A DNA stretch of 56,378 bases from CAYMPW01 sp964392725 (GTDB lineage: Archaea > Thermoplasmatota > Thermoplasmata > Methanomassiliicoccales > Methanomethylophilaceae), in assembly GCA_964392725.1 (NCBI GenBank), contig CAYMPW010000009.1:1-56378 (forward strand), in the 5' to 3' direction. A model generated the notes under the pieces. The model was not told the DNA's origin, did not search any database, and worked only from the letters and a program-made list of their open reading frames with translations. Position 1 is the first letter of the stretch, and every line of letters starts with the position of its first letter. Shown here in pieces: positions 35,157 through 45,057 of this stretch. A program made the translations under genes and the position numbers.

Positions 35157-36062
35157 ATGGATGTCTTGTTTTTGGGTACGGGTGCAAGCACACCATCCAG
35201 GGTACGTTCTATGCCCTGTATCGCAATTCGGGACAATTCCGATATTATATTGTTCGATTGTGGAGAAGGATCTCAGCGTCAGCTTATGATCTCTCCATTT
35301 TCGTACATGAAGATTAAAGCAATTTTTATTTCACATATGCATGGAGATCATGTTTTTGGAATGCCCGGATTATTACAAACAATGGGTTTGACGGGAAGGA
35401 AAGAAATTTTGCATGTGTATGGTCCAGAAGGTTTTTCAGAACGTTTGAATCAGATTATGAGTGCTTGTGAAGGCGAGATTGAATACGAACTTCAATTGCA
35501 CGATTTAAATCCCGGAGATGTTGTTCCGGCCGGTTCAGGAACGGTAAAGGCAATAAGAGCAGACCATGGTTTGCCTGCGTTGGGATATGTGTACAAACAG
35601 AAAGATCAGGTTGGTAAATTTAACAGAGAAAAAGCGGAAAGTTTGGGTTTGGATCCGGCTGATTTCCCCAAGTTGTTTGCCGGTGAATCGGTTGACGGAG
35701 TATTACCTGAAGAAATAATAGGCCCCGCACGTCCGGGAATGTCCGTGGCATACACCGGAGATACGAAAGGATTCGAAGAGTTGGCCGAGAGTGTTTCCAA
35801 CGCGGATATTTTAATTCATGAATCTACATTTATGGAGACCGAATCGGCAATGGCCGAAGAACATTACCATTCAACCGCAGCACAGGCGGGAGAATGTGCC
35901 AAAAAAGCAAACGTAAGAATGTTGGTTTTAACACACATTAGCAATCGGTATGACGATCGTAAAGCTGTTTGCAATGAAGCAAAAGCAATTTTCGAAGAAA
36001 CGATTCTTGCGGACGATATGATGTTTTTGGAAGTATCTCGCAAATCAATCAGATTAACTTGA
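35157..36062 (+). CDS. rnz: Ribonuclease Z
   Basis: Endonuclease that removes tRNA 3' trailers, needed here because the tRNA genes seen lack an encoded CCA. The 301-aa metallo-beta-lactamase fold has the zinc motif HMHGDHVFG, a second His (ADHGLPALGY), Asp in YTGDTKG and the late THISNRYDD. Its end overlaps the convergent HTH-CBS gene by 14 bases. Confidence 0.95.
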   Translation: MDVLFLGTGASTPSRVRSMPCIAIRDNSDIILFDCGEGSQRQLMISPFSYMKIKAIFISHMHGDHVFGMPGLLQTMGLTGRKEILHVYGPEGFSERLNQIMSACEGEIEYELQLHDLNPGDVVPAGSGTVKAIRADHGLPALGYVYKQKDQVGKFNREKAESLGLDPADFPKLFAGESVDGVLPEEIIGPARPGMSVAYTGDTKGFEELAESVSNADILIHESTFMETESAMAEEHYHSTAAQAGECAKKANVRMLVLTHISNRYDDRKAVCNEAKAIFEETILADDMMFLEVSRKSIRLT

Positions 36063-36612
36063 GAATGTCCGCGTTTGTAATCATTCCGATTATGTGTCCC
36101 TTGTGACTTACAAGTATGGCATTATTCTCTATCATTATGTTGGCAACTGAAGTCATTGGCATGGTTTCGCTAACAATGGGAAAAGATTCTTCCATAATTT
36201 CTTCTAATTTGATTTTACCGATCTCATTCATTGTTTTTCCATCAACAAGTAATCCAAAAATTTTCTTTTCGGATATACTTCCAACCGGGATATCACCATT
36301 CATCACAGGGAGTTGAGAAAAACCTGCATTCATCATAATTTCCGAAGCGGTATGAATATTATCTGTGGATTGAATCGAAATAATATCCTTGGAAAGAACA
36401 TCTGCGGCAGTGATTATAGAATAATTACGATCTTTCAATTCTTCCAGAGTTTCAAAAAGTTTTACAACCGTATCATACCCAGCAGAAATATTTTCAGCCT
36501 CTATTTTCGCAATGGTGCTTTGACTCACTCCCGAAAGTTTTGCGAGTTCTGCCTGAGTTACATCCAAATTTTTACGAATACTTTTGATGTCTGCGGTTTT
36601 TGGAAACTTCAT
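36049..36612 (-). CDS. HTH-CBS transcriptional regulator
   Basis: 187 aa from ATG 36612, before KFPKTADIKSIRKN; the upstream extension to 36906 looks non-coding. Residues ~8-60 form an XRE-type helix-turn-helix (VTQAELAKLSGVSQSTIAKIE), followed by two CBS domains that usually sense an adenosyl nucleotide such as AMP or SAM. It is divergent from the S-adenosylmethionine synthetase gene, so regulation of that gene is possible but unproven. Confidence 0.85.
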   Translation of the reverse strand: MKFPKTADIKSIRKNLDVTQAELAKLSGVSQSTIAKIEAENISAGYDTVVKLFETLEELKDRNYSIITAADVLSKDIISIQSTDNIHTASEIMMNAGFSQLPVMNGDIPVGSISEKKIFGLLVDGKTMNEIGKIKLEEIMEESFPIVSETMPMTSVANIMIENNAILVSHKGHIIGMITNADILKLI

Positions 36613-36723
36613 ATTATGATAATAAATTATTCCTATAAGAATATTTTTTCTAAGAGAGTTTATTAACCTTGATTTGTTCATATCCTTTAGATTGTATATT
36701 TCAATTAAATTGAAGTGATATTT

Positions 36724-37941
36724 ATGTCTGGAAAGAACATTTACGTGGAAGGAATTAACGAACCTCCACTCCCTATGAGAAAAGTTGAGCTTGTCGAGAG
36801 AAAAGGTATTGGTCACCCCGACAGCGTAGCAGATGCATTGGCAGAAGAAGTCAGCAGAGCTCTTTGTAAAATGTACATCAAAGAATTCGGACACGTCCTT
36901 CACCACAACACCGATGAAACACAGATTGCAGCCGGTCAGGCAGCACCTAAATTCAAAGGTGGAAACATCATTGACCCTTCATACATTCTTTTGGTAGGTC
37001 GTGCAACAACAAGCATCGAGTTGGAAAAAGAACTCAAACAGCTTCCCTGCAAACCTGTTGCACTCAAAGCAGCAAGAGAATATCTCAAAAAGACATTCCC
37101 CTACCTTGACGTAGATTCCGAAGTTATTTTGGATGCAAGACTCAGCCAGGGATCTGACGACCTTACAGGCGTTTACAAATCATCTGGTTTCCACGCAAAC
37201 GACACATCTTTCGGAGTAGGTTACGCACCTTACTCTATTACCGATAAACTCGTTCTTCAGAGTGAAGAATACATCAACGGTAAACTCAAATCACAGATGA
37301 AAGGAACAGGACAGGATGTCAAAGTTATGGCTTCCAGAGTTGACAAAGACGTCACTCTTACAATTGCATGTGCAATGATCGACAAAGAAATCGACGATGT
37401 TTCTGCATACAAATCCTGTGTAGAAGAACTTCAGTCCAAAGCATACGACAACGCACTCAATATCATCGGCAGCGAAGATATCAACCTTAAGATCGATGTC
37501 AACACAGGCGACGATTACGACAGAGACGTTTACTATCTTACCTGCACCGGTATGTCTCAGGAAATGGGAGACGATGGATCTGTAGGAAGAGGAAACAGAT
37601 GCAACGGTCTTATCACACCTTACAGGCCCATGTCCATGGAGGCAACATCCGGTAAGAACCCAATCACACACATTGGTAAGATTTACAACGTATTGTCCAA
37701 ACTCATTGCAGACGATATCGCAGAGAAAGTATCAACTGATGCAGAAGTTAGAGTCAGGCTTCTTTCTCAGATTGGTAAACCTATCTCCGAGCCTCTCAAC
37801 GCAAGCATTCAGATTGTTACAGAAGAACAGTCCAAGATTGCATCATGGCAGTCCGAAGCCGAAGTTATCGCAGCAGATTGGCTCGACAACATCGATAAGG
37901 TCACTGAACTGATCATCAACGGAAAAGTAAGGACGTTCTGA
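36724..37941 (+). CDS. S-adenosylmethionine synthetase, archaeal type
   Basis: Makes S-adenosylmethionine from methionine and ATP, needed among others by the radical SAM enzyme PylB. It has 405 aa of the archaeal MAT family, not the bacterial MetK, with segments VERKGIGHPDSVADALAE, HHNTDETQIAAG and GRGNRCNGLITPYRPMSME. ATG 36724 is preferred over GTG 36715; GTGAT precedes it. Codon bias suggests high expression. The next gene starts 2 bases later. Confidence 0.94.
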   Translation: MSGKNIYVEGINEPPLPMRKVELVERKGIGHPDSVADALAEEVSRALCKMYIKEFGHVLHHNTDETQIAAGQAAPKFKGGNIIDPSYILLVGRATTSIELEKELKQLPCKPVALKAAREYLKKTFPYLDVDSEVILDARLSQGSDDLTGVYKSSGFHANDTSFGVGYAPYSITDKLVLQSEEYINGKLKSQMKGTGQDVKVMASRVDKDVTLTIACAMIDKEIDDVSAYKSCVEELQSKAYDNALNIIGSEDINLKIDVNTGDDYDRDVYYLTCTGMSQEMGDDGSVGRGNRCNGLITPYRPMSMEATSGKNPITHIGKIYNVLSKLIADDIAEKVSTDAEVRVRLLSQIGKPISEPLNASIQIVTEEQSKIASWQSEAEVIAADWLDNIDKVTELIINGKVRTF

Positions 37942-37943
37942 AC

Positions 37944-38525
37944 GTGAAATTAATCGACACACCCCAGTACGGACCGATGTTCAGGTTTACTGACGCAGAC
38001 GTATTCTGGACAGTTTATACTCTTGCAACCGGCAAAAAAATCGGTCGTAAAAAACTTGCAGACCAGGTCGGAGTAGGCGAAGGAAGTATGAGGCGCATAT
38101 TGGAAACATTGCGCACAGAAGAATACATAACCATACACCAAACAGGTATTTCGATAAGCCAGAAAGGAATCGAATTTTTGGATACGATTCCAATTTCTGT
38201 AATCGGCATTCAGTTACCTAATTCAGTTGTTGGAATGTATCAACAAGCTGTTTTGGTAAAAGGTGTGGCAAACAAGATTTACAACGGAATGGAGCAGAGA
38301 GACGCAGGCATCAAAGTTGGTGCAGCAGGTTGTACTACTGTTGTTATGCGTGACGGATTCGTTACAATCCCCCCCGATTGGATAGTCGATAATGAAGATC
38401 CGGAATTGGCGATTCAGATTCGTGAAACCGGTATGACTGAAAACGATGTTATAATCGTTGGAAGTGCTTCAGATCCATCCGCTGCTTCCAGTGCCGCTGT
38501 AATGGCCGCGTTGGACCTTATCTGA
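37944..38525 (+). CDS. Archaeal winged-helix protein with DUF4443
   Basis: 193 aa from GTG. Residues ~15-75 form a winged helix (RKKLADQVGVGEGSMRRILETL); the C-terminal ~110 residues match an archaeal domain I recall as DUF4443 (GAAGCTTVVMRDG, DVIIVGSA). Probably a ligand-binding regulator. Coupling to the S-adenosylmethionine synthetase gene (2-base gap) suggests a link to that metabolism. Confidence 0.7.
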   Translation: MKLIDTPQYGPMFRFTDADVFWTVYTLATGKKIGRKKLADQVGVGEGSMRRILETLRTEEYITIHQTGISISQKGIEFLDTIPISVIGIQLPNSVVGMYQQAVLVKGVANKIYNGMEQRDAGIKVGAAGCTTVVMRDGFVTIPPDWIVDNEDPELAIQIRETGMTENDVIIVGSASDPSAASSAAVMAALDLI

Positions 38526-38533
38526 TAAACACA

Positions 38534-38557
38534 GGGGGTAATCCCCCCAATTTTTAT
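38534..38557 (+). terminator. Terminator after the DUF4443 gene
   Basis: GGGGG/CCCCC with a short loop TAAT, then AATTTTTATTTATT. Confidence 0.6.
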
Positions 38558-38582
38558 TTATTCATACTGCGGTCTATTTGTT

Positions 38583-39539
38583 ATGAAACATTTTCTGTCA
38601 TATTCAATCTATGAAGATTATCATCCTTTTGCATCTGATTCAAAGGGATTGTTGGAATTGTTAAAATCTCAAGGATGTGACGGATTAGAACTTCTTACGG
38701 GTTATACTGAAATTAATACAGACATGCAGACATGTTCTCCTGCTGTTCATCTTCCATATGCAATAGATTGGTATGCGGCTTGGAATAACGAAGATACAAG
38801 CGATCCTGAAGATTCAGATATGTCTCGTTACATCTATTATGGAAAGAATCGTGAAGAGGTTGTAGAGAACGTTTCTGTGGCAATTAAACACGCCGCCATG
38901 ATAAATCCTGCCTACGGCGTTTTACACGCAGGATCTTCAAAGATTGATGACGTATTCTTAAGACAGCAATCTCGTTCTGATCAAGAAGTTTTACACAGTT
39001 TTACGGAATTTGTGAATACCGTAGCTTCGAATTTTGGAGGTAATATTCCTTTCAGAATACTCTTTGAAAATCTATGGTCTCCTGGACTCAAATTAATAAG
39101 TACGGACGGATTCAAATATTTGGATTCCCACATTGAATTTGATAATTGGGGATTGTGTTTGGATACAGGACATATGTTATGTTCTCTCGGAAATATAACT
39201 TCTGAAGAAATGGGAATTTCTTCTTTGAAAAAAATATTTGAGAAATATCCCAAAGATCTCATTGAAAAGATAACAACAGTTCATTTTCATACTAATTGTT
39301 CTGGAAACTACATCCCTTATTTCGATGAACACACCCGTAATCCAAATGATTCGGTTGTAGATATAATTGCTATTGCAAACGAACACGTTTCCAAAATGGA
39401 TCAGCATCAACCTTTTACGAACAAAGCTGCAAAAGAGCTTATCGATATTTTACAACCAGATTTTATCACTCATGAGATGCTCGGTTCTGACTTATCCCAA
39501 AGACTTTCAGCTTTCTCTTCCCAGCGTTCTTTGTTTTAA
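38583..39539 (+). CDS. Xylose isomerase-like TIM barrel protein
   Basis: 318 aa of the sugar isomerase/AP endonuclease 2 superfamily. Candidate metal ligands lie in LHAGSSK, ILFENLW, LCLDTGHML and VHFHTNCSG, the usual E-D-H pattern. The substrate cannot be read from sequence: sugar isomerisation, hydroxypyruvate-type reactions or DNA repair are all known in this fold. It has its own promoter region. Confidence 0.75.
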   Translation: MKHFLSYSIYEDYHPFASDSKGLLELLKSQGCDGLELLTGYTEINTDMQTCSPAVHLPYAIDWYAAWNNEDTSDPEDSDMSRYIYYGKNREEVVENVSVAIKHAAMINPAYGVLHAGSSKIDDVFLRQQSRSDQEVLHSFTEFVNTVASNFGGNIPFRILFENLWSPGLKLISTDGFKYLDSHIEFDNWGLCLDTGHMLCSLGNITSEEMGISSLKKIFEKYPKDLIEKITTVHFHTNCSGNYIPYFDEHTRNPNDSVVDIIAIANEHVSKMDQHQPFTNKAAKELIDILQPDFITHEMLGSDLSQRLSAFSSQRSLF

Positions 39540-39600
39540 CGTCTAACTCTGCGAATTGTATATATAATACTTCTATAATGGTCTGCCAGAGGAATATCAA

Positions 39601-39750
39601 ATGGCACGTTTCAAAGAGGCCGAGCACAGGCTCCTTGACAAATCCGTATGCATGGGATGCTACGCTACAAACCCACCCAAAGCAGATAAATGCCGCAAGT
39701 GTGGAAGCAAAAATCTCAGGCCTAAGGCAAAAGAGAGCAGAAAGCAGTGA
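39601..39750 (+). CDS. rpl40e: Ribosomal protein eL40
   Basis: 49-aa zinc-ribbon protein of the large subunit: MARFKEAEHRLLDKSVC, then CMGCYATNPPKADKCRKCG with four Cys ligands and a basic tail. The family is small and universal in archaea. AGAGGAATATCAA precedes the ATG. Confidence 0.95.
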   Translation: MARFKEAEHRLLDKSVCMGCYATNPPKADKCRKCGSKNLRPKAKESRKQ

Positions 39751-39769
39751 TTTCTGCTAAATTCATTTT

Positions 39770-39798
39770 ACGGCCATATGGCCGTTTTACCTTTATTT
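39770..39798 (+). terminator. Terminator after eL40
   Basis: Perfect palindrome ACGGCCATATGGCCGT followed by TTTACCTTTATTT. A weaker hairpin GCTGG/CCAGC lies downstream at 39801-39821. Confidence 0.7.
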
Positions 39799-39951
39799 AA
39801 GCTGGGCTTTCTAAGACCAGCGTAATTTTTCATCTTTATTTAATTTTCATATCGTATTTTTTGATTCTGGCCTGTTTATTTCTTGGTTCAAACACTATAA
39901 ATATCTTGTATATACTAGGACGCTTGGAGAATCATCCAAGGGGAGATTGGA

Positions 39952-40842
39952 ATGAGGATTCTGATAATTGATGACAGTCCTGCTATCAGGAATATCTTGG
40001 AAGATGTTCTTGGAGATAAAGGACATAAAACAGAAACTGCAGAAACCATAGACCAAGGTCTTTTGGCAATAGAACGTTTTGAACCCGATATCATAATCGT
40101 AGATTCAGAAGTCAACAAAGACAGTGGAATTCGTTTAATCGATGAATTAGACGTAAATTGTGGTTTAAAAATTATAATGATGGTTACAGGCAAAGATCAC
40201 AAACCTGTAGATAATCCACTTTATGCAGGTTCAATTAATAAACCATTCAATTCAAACGATGTATTGATATTAGTTCAAAAAATTGTTGATGAATCTTCAC
40301 TCGAAAGTGAACCAAAAAAGATTTTAAAAAATGGATTTTTTAATTTTAAGAAAAAATCTGAAACTGTGGTTGAAATCCAGAAGGGTAATTTTGTGTTAGG
40401 TAACTCTTATGTTGTCTTTGAAAAATCACCCTCTCAGGTGTACAAAGTAGCATCGGATTTCAGATCATCGGGAAACAGTGTACTTGTTGTAACTTCAGAG
40501 AAGGCAAAGGCAGTGCGCGAAGCGTTGAATGATAAAACAATTTTGGTTATGGGAGTTTCCCCAAAACCTCGTGGAGATGTTCTTAATATCTCTAAATTAG
40601 GTTCTTTGTTGAACAGAGTTGTAGAATTTATCAACTCGGCGGAGAAACCGGTTATTGTATTGGATAATCTCAAAATCATGGTGGAATACAATGATTCAAA
40701 TTCTATTCTTACTTTGATTCATCAAATATTGAATATTAAAATCGATAAAGAATTTTCGTTAGTTGTTTCAACAGACGAAGAACCTTTAACAAAAAAGGAG
40801 AGGTCTTTCCTTTTGGAACGCATGGAAGAGTGTGTTCATTAA
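39952..40842 (+). CDS. Orphan response regulator, REC-DUF835
   Basis: 296 aa. Residues 1-~115 are a receiver domain with the acidic pair in LIIDDS, phosphoacceptor Asp near 51 (IIIVDSEV), conserved Thr in MMVTG and Lys in INKPF. Residues ~145-290 match DUF835, a Rossmann-like domain found in archaeal signalling proteins. No histidine kinase is nearby. It is followed by eno 24 bases later. Confidence 0.85.
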   Translation: MRILIIDDSPAIRNILEDVLGDKGHKTETAETIDQGLLAIERFEPDIIIVDSEVNKDSGIRLIDELDVNCGLKIIMMVTGKDHKPVDNPLYAGSINKPFNSNDVLILVQKIVDESSLESEPKKILKNGFFNFKKKSETVVEIQKGNFVLGNSYVVFEKSPSQVYKVASDFRSSGNSVLVVTSEKAKAVREALNDKTILVMGVSPKPRGDVLNISKLGSLLNRVVEFINSAEKPVIVLDNLKIMVEYNDSNSILTLIHQILNIKIDKEFSLVVSTDEEPLTKKERSFLLERMEECVH

Positions 40843-40866
40843 ATTCATTACATTCAGAGGAATATT

Positions 40867-42132
40867 ATGCAGATAGAGAAGGTATGGGCAAGAGAAGTAT
40901 TGGATTCCCGCGGTAACCCCACGGTAGAAGCCGAAATCACAGTAAAAGGACACAGAATTTCCGCAATAGCACCTTCAGGTGCTTCTACAGGATCTTGGGA
41001 AGCAAACGAGATGCGCGATGGCGGTAAAAGATTCGGTGGAAAAGGTGTAATGAATGCCGTGAACAACGTTCGTGGTGAAATCGCCAAGACATTAGAAGGA
41101 ATGGACCCTTCAGACCAGAAAACAATCGATCAGACAATGATAGATTTGGATGGTACTGAAAACAAGAGCAGACTCGGAGGCAACGCGCTTACAGCAGTAT
41201 CTCTTGCTATTGCTAAAGCAGGTGCATTTGCGGAACACGTTCCTGTGTATCAGCACATTGGATCCAACAATGTTACACTTCCAGTTCCTATGCTTAACAT
41301 CATTAACGGTGGAAAGCACGCAGGTGGAAATCTTAAGATTCAGGAGTTTATGATTATCCCCGTTGGCGCATCTTCATTCTCTAACTGTTTGCAGATGTCT
41401 ACCGAAGTATACATGGCACTCAAATCCATTCTCAAATCCAAATATGGTGTTGGAGCAATCAACATCGGAGATGAGGGCGGTTTCGCACCACCTCTCGACA
41501 CAGCATCCGAAGCCATGGATACAATTATCTCAGCTATCGAAGAAGCAGGTTACGTTCCAGGTAAAGATGTATGTCTTGCTCTTGATGCAGCATCAAGCGA
41601 ATTCTACACGGATGGAGTTTACAACGTAGACGGTATGGATCTTTCCGCCGGAGAGCTTGCAGACCACTATTCTGATTTGGCTAAGAATTATCCGCTTATC
41701 AGTATCGAAGATCCTTTCTTTGAGGATGATTTCGAATCTACCGCACTCTTGACAAAGAAAATCGGTTCCACCGTTCAGATTGTCGGTGACGATCTTTTCG
41801 TTACAAATACAAAACGTTTGTCTCGCGGTATCGAAGAGAAGGCAGCAAACGCACTTCTTCTTAAAGTTAACCAGATTGGTACGGTTACCGAATCCGGAAA
41901 TGCAGCACAGATGAGTTTCGATAACGGATACGGTGTTGTTGTTTCCCACAGATCCGGAGAATCCGAAGATGTTACCATTGCTGATTTATCAGTCGGTTGG
42001 GGATCTGGTCAAATCAAGACAGGTGCACCAACCCGTGGTGAGAGAACTGCAAAATACAACCGTCTTCTTAGAATCGAAGAAGACCTTGGTTCAAAGGCAA
42101 TTTTCCCCGGAAAAAAGGCATTTAGATTCTAA
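40867..42132 (+). CDS. eno: Enolase
   Basis: Interconverts 2-phosphoglycerate and phosphoenolpyruvate. At 421 aa it has standard length, with IAPSGASTG, the magnesium ligands in LALDAAS, SIEDPF and GDDLF, the catalytic Lys in LLKVNQIGT and SHRSGESED. Mildly optimised codons. It may be read with the response regulator upstream. Confidence 0.96.
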   Translation: MQIEKVWAREVLDSRGNPTVEAEITVKGHRISAIAPSGASTGSWEANEMRDGGKRFGGKGVMNAVNNVRGEIAKTLEGMDPSDQKTIDQTMIDLDGTENKSRLGGNALTAVSLAIAKAGAFAEHVPVYQHIGSNNVTLPVPMLNIINGGKHAGGNLKIQEFMIIPVGASSFSNCLQMSTEVYMALKSILKSKYGVGAINIGDEGGFAPPLDTASEAMDTIISAIEEAGYVPGKDVCLALDAASSEFYTDGVYNVDGMDLSAGELADHYSDLAKNYPLISIEDPFFEDDFESTALLTKKIGSTVQIVGDDLFVTNTKRLSRGIEEKAANALLLKVNQIGTVTESGNAAQMSFDNGYGVVVSHRSGESEDVTIADLSVGWGSGQIKTGAPTRGERTAKYNRLLRIEEDLGSKAIFPGKKAFRF

Positions 42133-42135
42133 ATT

Positions 42136-42162
42136 CTGGCGGGGTTTACCCCCCAGATTTTT
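42136..42162 (+). terminator. Terminator of eno
   Basis: CTGG-C-GGGG/CCCC-CCAG hairpin with loop TTTA, then ATTTTTTCC. Confidence 0.7.
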
Positions 42163-42400
42163 TCCATATTTTTACAAGAATTTTTTATTGAATTCTCTTT
42201 ATTTTTTCACTTTGTATCGAACTTCACAAGGTTAATTTTTTGCCTATATATACTCCTAAAAATAACTTTACGGAAGACTTATATGTAGAGTATTACTCTC
42301 ATAGAATACGGCGAACATGGGGTTTTTCATTCCAGGATTTGGAAGGAAAAGTTTGACCGATCCCAAAGGGGAGATTTAAATAAATATAACGTCCAAGACA
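42163..42400. other. Intergenic region after eno
   Basis: AT-rich with a TATA-like run (CCTATATATACTCC, 42243-42256). A 20-codon frame (42317-42379) starts MGFFIPGFGRKSL, but nothing supports its translation. A second TATA-like run (42376-42390) may serve the zinc-ribbon gene. Confidence 0.35.
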
Positions 42401-42460
42401 GTGAATACTATATCAAAATCGAAAGCTTTCGGTGCTTTTGATTCTTGCGCAAGAGCACCA

Positions 42461-42643
42461 ATGGTGCTAACATACTGCAAGTGTGGCGCCATAGTAGATT
42501 TGGACAAATCTTTCGCACTACGCAAAGTACAATTGGGCAAAGAAGTTGAATGTCCAGCATGTAGAAATATGCGCATTTCTAACGATATCGACTTCTTAAA
42601 CGATCATTATAATAATGTTGATATCAACTGTGAATCATTGTAA
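42461..42643 (+). CDS. Small zinc-ribbon protein
   Basis: 60 aa from ATG 42461 (GTG 42401 would add 20 residues of unclear value). Zinc ligands are visible in YCKCG and CPACR, with a basic centre (ALRKVQLGKEVE). It resembles rubredoxin-like knuckles of archaeal RNA-associated proteins; no function can be given. Confidence 0.6.
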   Translation: MVLTYCKCGAIVDLDKSFALRKVQLGKEVECPACRNMRISNDIDFLNDHYNNVDINCESL

Positions 42644-42684
42644 AAATAGTTTATCAGTCTTCGTTTCCGAAGACCAATAAATGT

Positions 42685-45015
42685 TCATTCTTTCTTCTTT
42701 TTCGCAGTTGTCTTTACAACCACTACTTTGGATTCTTTTTCTGTATTTTCTACAGGTGCTTCGACACTCTTTTTCTTTTTTCCGGGGCAGTCCGGACTGA
42801 TACACATTTCGACGTTTGCAAACAGAATCATGGGTGATTCACAGTGTTCACATTTTTTGTCTGTAGGCTCAATCGTACCCCTTGGTCTCAAAGGATAAGT
42901 TTGCGTACAATCGGGCCACGAAGAACAGCCTGCAAAGCGTTTTCCTGCGCGAGAATACATGACTCTTATCTGACCCTTCTTACAAGTAGGACACAAGCCT
43001 AATTCTGTCTTAGAGGTGTTGCTTTTGCATTTGGTATCTATGCATTGAATAGAAGGGGGTGTACCCTTTCTAATAACTTTGATTTGAGGAAGGTTACAGA
43101 TGGGACATGTGGTTTCCTGTGTCTGAACCATTGCACCTCTTGGAAGAGGGTATGCACGGCTACATTCGGGGTATCCGTTGCATCCTATGAAATTGCCGTT
43201 CTTGGATTTTTTGATAATCATATCATTTCCGCAATCCGGACAGATTCCGATATGTTGCTGTTCTCTGAGTGCACCGCGGATCTCATCGCCGATATCTTTG
43301 CTGGAATCGGAGATTTTCTGTGCTGCTTCATGAAGCATGTTTTGTGATTCTTTTACGACTTCATCCAAAGTGCGTTCTCCTTCACTAATCTTCAACATAT
43401 CGTTTTCCAATTTGGAAGTCATATCAGGTTCTACGATTCCTCCTCCGTGTTTTTCGAGAGACTTAGTAAGTGCTATTCCGCTCGCGGTAGGAATCATATA
43501 ATTTCCCTGAACATAGTTTCTGGAGAATAATTTTCCAATGATGTCGTGTCTTGTACTCTTGGTACCCAACTGAAGACGATCCATTTCTTGAATAAGAGAA
43601 CCCTGATTGTATCTGTACGGAGGTTTTGTTTCAGATTCGTCCAAAAGCATGGATCTGACATCTATTTCATCCCCTTCTTTGAGAACGGGAATGTGGCTGT
43701 TTTCCATTTTAAGATACTTTTTGTAGTATTTCTTCCAACCTTCTTTCTTAAGCACGTATCCTTCGCATTTGAAATTCTCGTTTGCAACTTCAACTGTACA
43801 AGCGGTGATTTCTGCTTCTGCGTTAGGTCCAACGGTTGCCAGGAATCTTCTTACGATTAATTCGTAAAGTTTCCATTTATCTCCTTTCATCTTGTCGGAT
43901 TTTGCTCCCGCGGTAGGATATATCGGAGGGTGGTCCGTTGTGCGCCTTTTACCTTTTGAGGGGTATATTTTTTCTTGTGCAAGGATTTCTTCGGCTTCTG
44001 CTTTGAAATCTGAATCTTTAAGTTTTTCAAGGACATTTCTAAGTCCCAAACTTTTGGGATATTCTGTGTTTTCAGTACGGGGATATGAAATGTATCCGCT
44101 TGTGTACAAATCCTCGGCAAGTTTCATAGCAACAGTTGGTGGAATTCCAATTTTGTTTGCTTCTACTTGCATCTGTGTTGTATCAAAAGGTGTTGGTCTG
44201 TATTCTTCTTTCATAGAAACTTCGTATGAAACAACTTTTCCAACTTTTTCATTAACACATTTTTCATGAATTGCTACGGCTTCGTCTTTTTCCCAGAATG
44301 GATTTGATTCGTGTTGGCCTCTGAATGCAAGCATTCCGAATCTACCAACAACATTCCAAAATGGTACGGGGACAAATTTGGCTATTTCTTCATTACGGTC
44401 AACAAGAAGTTTCAAAGTAGGACTCTGAACTCTTCCTACGGACATGAAATTTTTACCAACTTGTCCTGAAGATAATGATAAAAGACGTGTAAGAACCGCT
44501 CCCCATGTAAGATCGACAATCTGTCTTGCTTCTGCGGCAGCAGCCAAACGTTCATCGGGAAGTGAAAGATCCGAAAATGCGGCTTCAACCTCTCCTTTTG
44601 TAAGTGCACTGAATTTTGCTCTTTTGACTTTGGACATGTTGACGTTAGCGGCACGGACGGTTTCCATACCAATAAGTTCTCCTTCTCTGTCAAAGTCAGT
44701 TGCGATTATGATTTCGTCTGCGTTGGCAGCAGCTTTCTGAATTGCTGAAAGAATTGATTTTACGCGGACGTTTTTAATTTGAGGTGCATACACAAGATCC
44801 ACAGGAGAACTTCCTGCCCAGTCATTGTACTCTTCGGGGTAATCCAATTCGATAATATGTCCCCTTAGACTGACGACATCATAACTGTCATTACCGATTT
44901 CAAAAGAGATGACGCTTACGCCGCCTTCATTTTTTGAATGGGAATTTCCATCCGATAATATGGTGGAGATTCTACGGGCCGCGTTTGCTTTTTCGGTAAT
45001 AATTAGCTTGTGCAT
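42685..45015 (-). CDS. topA: DNA topoisomerase I (type IA)
   Basis: Relaxes negatively supercoiled DNA by breaking one strand. The 776-aa protein has an N-terminal TOPRIM domain (LIITEKANAARRI, DFDREGELIG), the catalytic Tyr in GYISYPRTE near residue 310, and a C-terminal string of four-Cys zinc ribbons (CPDCGNDMIIKKS, CPICNLPQ, CPTCKKGQ). The last ~35 residues are a Lys-rich tail. No helicase domain, so not reverse gyrase. Confidence 0.95.
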   Translation of the reverse strand: MHKLIITEKANAARRISTILSDGNSHSKNEGGVSVISFEIGNDSYDVVSLRGHIIELDYPEEYNDWAGSSPVDLVYAPQIKNVRVKSILSAIQKAAANADEIIIATDFDREGELIGMETVRAANVNMSKVKRAKFSALTKGEVEAAFSDLSLPDERLAAAAEARQIVDLTWGAVLTRLLSLSSGQVGKNFMSVGRVQSPTLKLLVDRNEEIAKFVPVPFWNVVGRFGMLAFRGQHESNPFWEKDEAVAIHEKCVNEKVGKVVSYEVSMKEEYRPTPFDTTQMQVEANKIGIPPTVAMKLAEDLYTSGYISYPRTENTEYPKSLGLRNVLEKLKDSDFKAEAEEILAQEKIYPSKGKRRTTDHPPIYPTAGAKSDKMKGDKWKLYELIVRRFLATVGPNAEAEITACTVEVANENFKCEGYVLKKEGWKKYYKKYLKMENSHIPVLKEGDEIDVRSMLLDESETKPPYRYNQGSLIQEMDRLQLGTKSTRHDIIGKLFSRNYVQGNYMIPTASGIALTKSLEKHGGGIVEPDMTSKLENDMLKISEGERTLDEVVKESQNMLHEAAQKISDSSKDIGDEIRGALREQQHIGICPDCGNDMIIKKSKNGNFIGCNGYPECSRAYPLPRGAMVQTQETTCPICNLPQIKVIRKGTPPSIQCIDTKCKSNTSKTELGLCPTCKKGQIRVMYSRAGKRFAGCSSWPDCTQTYPLRPRGTIEPTDKKCEHCESPMILFANVEMCISPDCPGKKKKSVEAPVENTEKESKVVVVKTTAKKKKE

Positions 45016-45057
45016 CGAGATTCCGAGGCCCTTCTAATTATATAATACTTTTAGGGA

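Noticed and set aside
36613..36906. N-terminal extension of the HTH-CBS regulator
   Set aside because: It reads antisense into the start of the S-adenosylmethionine synthetase gene and has no family similarity; ATG 36612 fits the domain start.
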